64,000 bases of DNA from Halapricum desulfuricans (GTDB taxonomy: Archaea; Halobacteriota; Halobacteria; Halobacteriales; Haloarculaceae), in NCBI RefSeq assembly GCF_017094525.1, contig NZ_CP064788.1, positions 2,775,030-2,839,029 on the forward strand, read 5' to 3'. Each line of letters starts with the position of its first letter. The stretch's first letter is position 1. The notes beneath the pieces are model-generated. The model was not told the DNA's origin. It searched no databases and worked only from the letters and a program-made list of their open reading frames with translations. Position numbers and translations under genes: made by a program. Below, one piece after another: positions 62,598 through 64,000 of the stretch.

Positions 62598-63467
62598 TGT
62601 GTGTATGTGGCCAGGTCGAGGATTACAAGCATAAATAATTTCTTCTCGATTGTCAACTATGATATTGGGAGAAGAGAAATATATATTCCTATTATCGATA
62701 CATAACATATATATGGCGAGTATGTAGACGAATTCTCATACTTCAATGGTTAGACTAGTGGTGCTTCAATTATGATTGAAGAAGACGTCCGGTTCGATCT
62801 CGGGCATGGACACTCAGAGAACGAACGCCTCATCCTCTAACTTAACGCGACCTGATGGACCTCCCATCCTATTTCAGTTTCCTGGTGGAAGCTGCGATTC
62901 TTGTTGCCGTCCTGCGTATGCTCTACCAGCTATACACGTGGAAACCGCCGCAAACGGTCTAGACAACCGTCCACAGACTTCTCGGCCTGTCCAAGGCCGC
63001 GGGCTATCTATAGCTGCCACTGTGCTGAATTCACACTCTAAGTCTTACACGCGGATTCTGACAGAATGTGAAGCAGTAGTGTCTATCAGCGATTAATCTT
63101 CTCTGTTGGGACCAGTGTGGCTGGATGCGAGCTCCCGTGGCCACCACTCGCCCAGTCGCCCATCGAACGAAAGCAAACACATCTCAACAGCAGAATGCGA
63201 AACGCCCGAATCAGGGGCTGTGAGCCGTAGTTTCGGGAAGAATCTCGGCTATGGGCGCTGGAGGCGCTTGTCCGACTGTCAAATGAATCTCCTTTCCAGG
63301 CGTGAGGCGTCCGAATCCCGGTAGCTCAGAAACGACGATTTACCAATTGAAATACCGTTTGCGGTGACGGTGAAAGAGATAGAGCGCGAATCGGTCGCCG
63401 GTCTCTCTGGAGTTGGTGAGGAGACGAATCGGTAGAGACAGTTGGGCCCATCACCACAATTCCGGCG
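62598..63467. other. 870-bp intergenic region with the second long repeat copy
   Basis: Upstream of the transducer the sequence is AT-rich (62640-62760), including a likely promoter around 62680-62720 (AGAGAAATATATATTCC region). No gene is convincing in 62760-63090. From 63095 the long direct repeat begins and runs to about 63375, followed by 90 bp up to the stop of the next kinase. Confidence 0.4.
63095..63375. repeat. Long direct repeat, right copy (83-bp identical core 63251-63333)
   Basis: Direct repeat of 53965-54250, 9134 bp away, same orientation. It follows the stop of the partial histidine kinase. The identical 83-bp core is 63251-63333. Confidence 0.85.
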
Positions 63468-64000
63468 TCACGCCGTTGGAAGTTGGACGGTAACGATGGT
63501 TCCACGCGGCCCGTTCTTCTCAATCATCAGCGTCCCATTGGAGTGGTCGACGAGCAGGTTGACAAGCCAGAGTCCGAGTCCTTTCCCGTGATATAAAGGC
63601 TGCACCTCTTCGCCCTTGATCAGGACTTGTTGTTCGATCGCCGGGATCCCCGGGCCGTCATCTGCCACGCGAATCTGAACCGTCCCCCCGTCGCAGTCAA
63701 GACCCACCGTTACGGATGGGGCGGCTCGATCCGAGTGAATGATGGCGTTCTCGACGAGTTCCTCGATGACTTTCTCGAAGGAACTGACTGCAAACGCGGC
63801 TTGTGCGTCGGGTACGTCGACCGAGATGTCGGCATCTGGATAGCGGTCACGAAGCCCCTCTATCGTCGTGGTAATGAGTGGGACGATATCACGTGATACA
63901 GGTTGCGGGTTATCAGCCAGGAACTTCGTGACGTCCCGTTCCTTGTCTGTTGTTTGTATGAGTCGCTCACCACTCCGAATAATCGTCTCTGCGTATTCCT
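63468..64000 (-). CDS. Histidine kinase, C-terminal part (5' end outside window)
   Basis: The frame is open to the window edge, giving 177 residues: end of the dimerisation region (RSGERLIQTTDKERDVTKFL), then HATPase_c with N-box VIEELVENAIIHSD, G1 VADDGPGIPAIEQQ and G2 GKGLGLWLVNLLVDHSNGTL. The region closely resembles the corresponding part of the LOV kinase (AVEELLVNAIQHND, GSGLGLWLVYW), so it is a paralogue. Its sensor domains lie beyond 64000. Confidence 0.9.
   Translation of the reverse strand, partial: EYAETIIRSGERLIQTTDKERDVTKFLADNPQPVSRDIVPLITTTIEGLRDRYPDADISVDVPDAQAAFAVSSFEKVIEELVENAIIHSDRAAPSVTVGLDCDGGTVQIRVADDGPGIPAIEQQVLIKGEEVQPLYHGKGLGLWLVNLLVDHSNGTLMIEKNGPRGTIVTVQLPTA

Noticed and set aside
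62776-63096. Plus-strand frame of about 106 codons upstream of the right repeat
   Set aside because: Codon use and composition (Ser, Pro, Asn, Thr rich, not acidic) are unlike haloarchaeal proteins, and it has no similarity I can recognise.

Overview
The window is a high-GC, acidic-proteome stretch of chromosome from a haloarchaeon (class Halobacteria). The signs are leaderless promoters with TATA-like boxes, strongly acidic proteins, haloarchaea-specific families (Cmi4, HTH-10/bat regulators, halobacterial transducers), archaeal ribosomal protein L40e, archaeal Hjc, and twin-arginine lipoprotein signals. The genus cannot be fixed from sequence alone. An L-lactate dehydrogenase together with a putative sulfur-compound reductase would fit a carbohydrate-using, sulfur-respiring lineage, but that is inference.

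Layout. 1-2.2 kb: end of an unknown gene, rpl40e, an internally deleted P-type ATPase, then three serial 3' fragments of a tRNA gene. 2.2-4.35 kb: an AT-richer island remnant, made of an HsdR-like nuclease cut off by an IS4-type insertion sequence that lies 3 bp from the end of a histidine kinase gene. 4.35-24.5 kb: mostly core genes, namely histidine kinase, RNase Z, TrkA, a substrate-binding lipoprotein paired with a HAMP-type histidine kinase, a PurM-like protein, an EamA transporter, LDH, MFS, an NmrA/SDR-like protein, thioredoxin, TetR, ZIP, a secondary alcohol dehydrogenase, a CaCA exchanger, Hjc, an A24 peptidase and a PfkB kinase.

24.5-32.5 kb: a respiratory cluster. It has a Tat-exported molybdopterin subunit with a Cys at the expected Mo-ligand position, a four-cluster ferredoxin, an NrfD/PsrC membrane subunit, a TorD chaperone, an HTH-10 regulator, a double-rhodanese lipoprotein and a second Cys-containing HTH-10 regulator. 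The reductase and rhodanese genes share a 23-bp promoter block. I read the cluster as a polysulfide/thiosulfate-type reductase rather than a DMSO reductase.

32.6-53.5 kb: housekeeping genes (hisI, glmM, CNNM/CorC-like, Pit phosphate transporter, glycosyltransferase, DJ-1, upp, cmi4, Cas4-like nuclease, Sua5, pyrE, serA, UDG, aroC, cysE). They are interrupted by an IS66 element (perfect 8-bp target duplication) that itself carries an IS630 element. 53.5-64 kb: a sensory region whose main operon is transducer - CheW - six-PAS histidine kinase. The last PAS domain carries the LOV photoreceptor motif. Two direct repeats with an 83-bp identical core bracket this region, a 116-bp MITE sits in front of a molbindin gene, and a second, partial histidine kinase runs off the window end.

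A family of about 75-bp inverted-repeat elements recurs just after stop codons at four places and may be a 3'-end processing or termination element. No rRNA, complete tRNA or CRISPR array was found.
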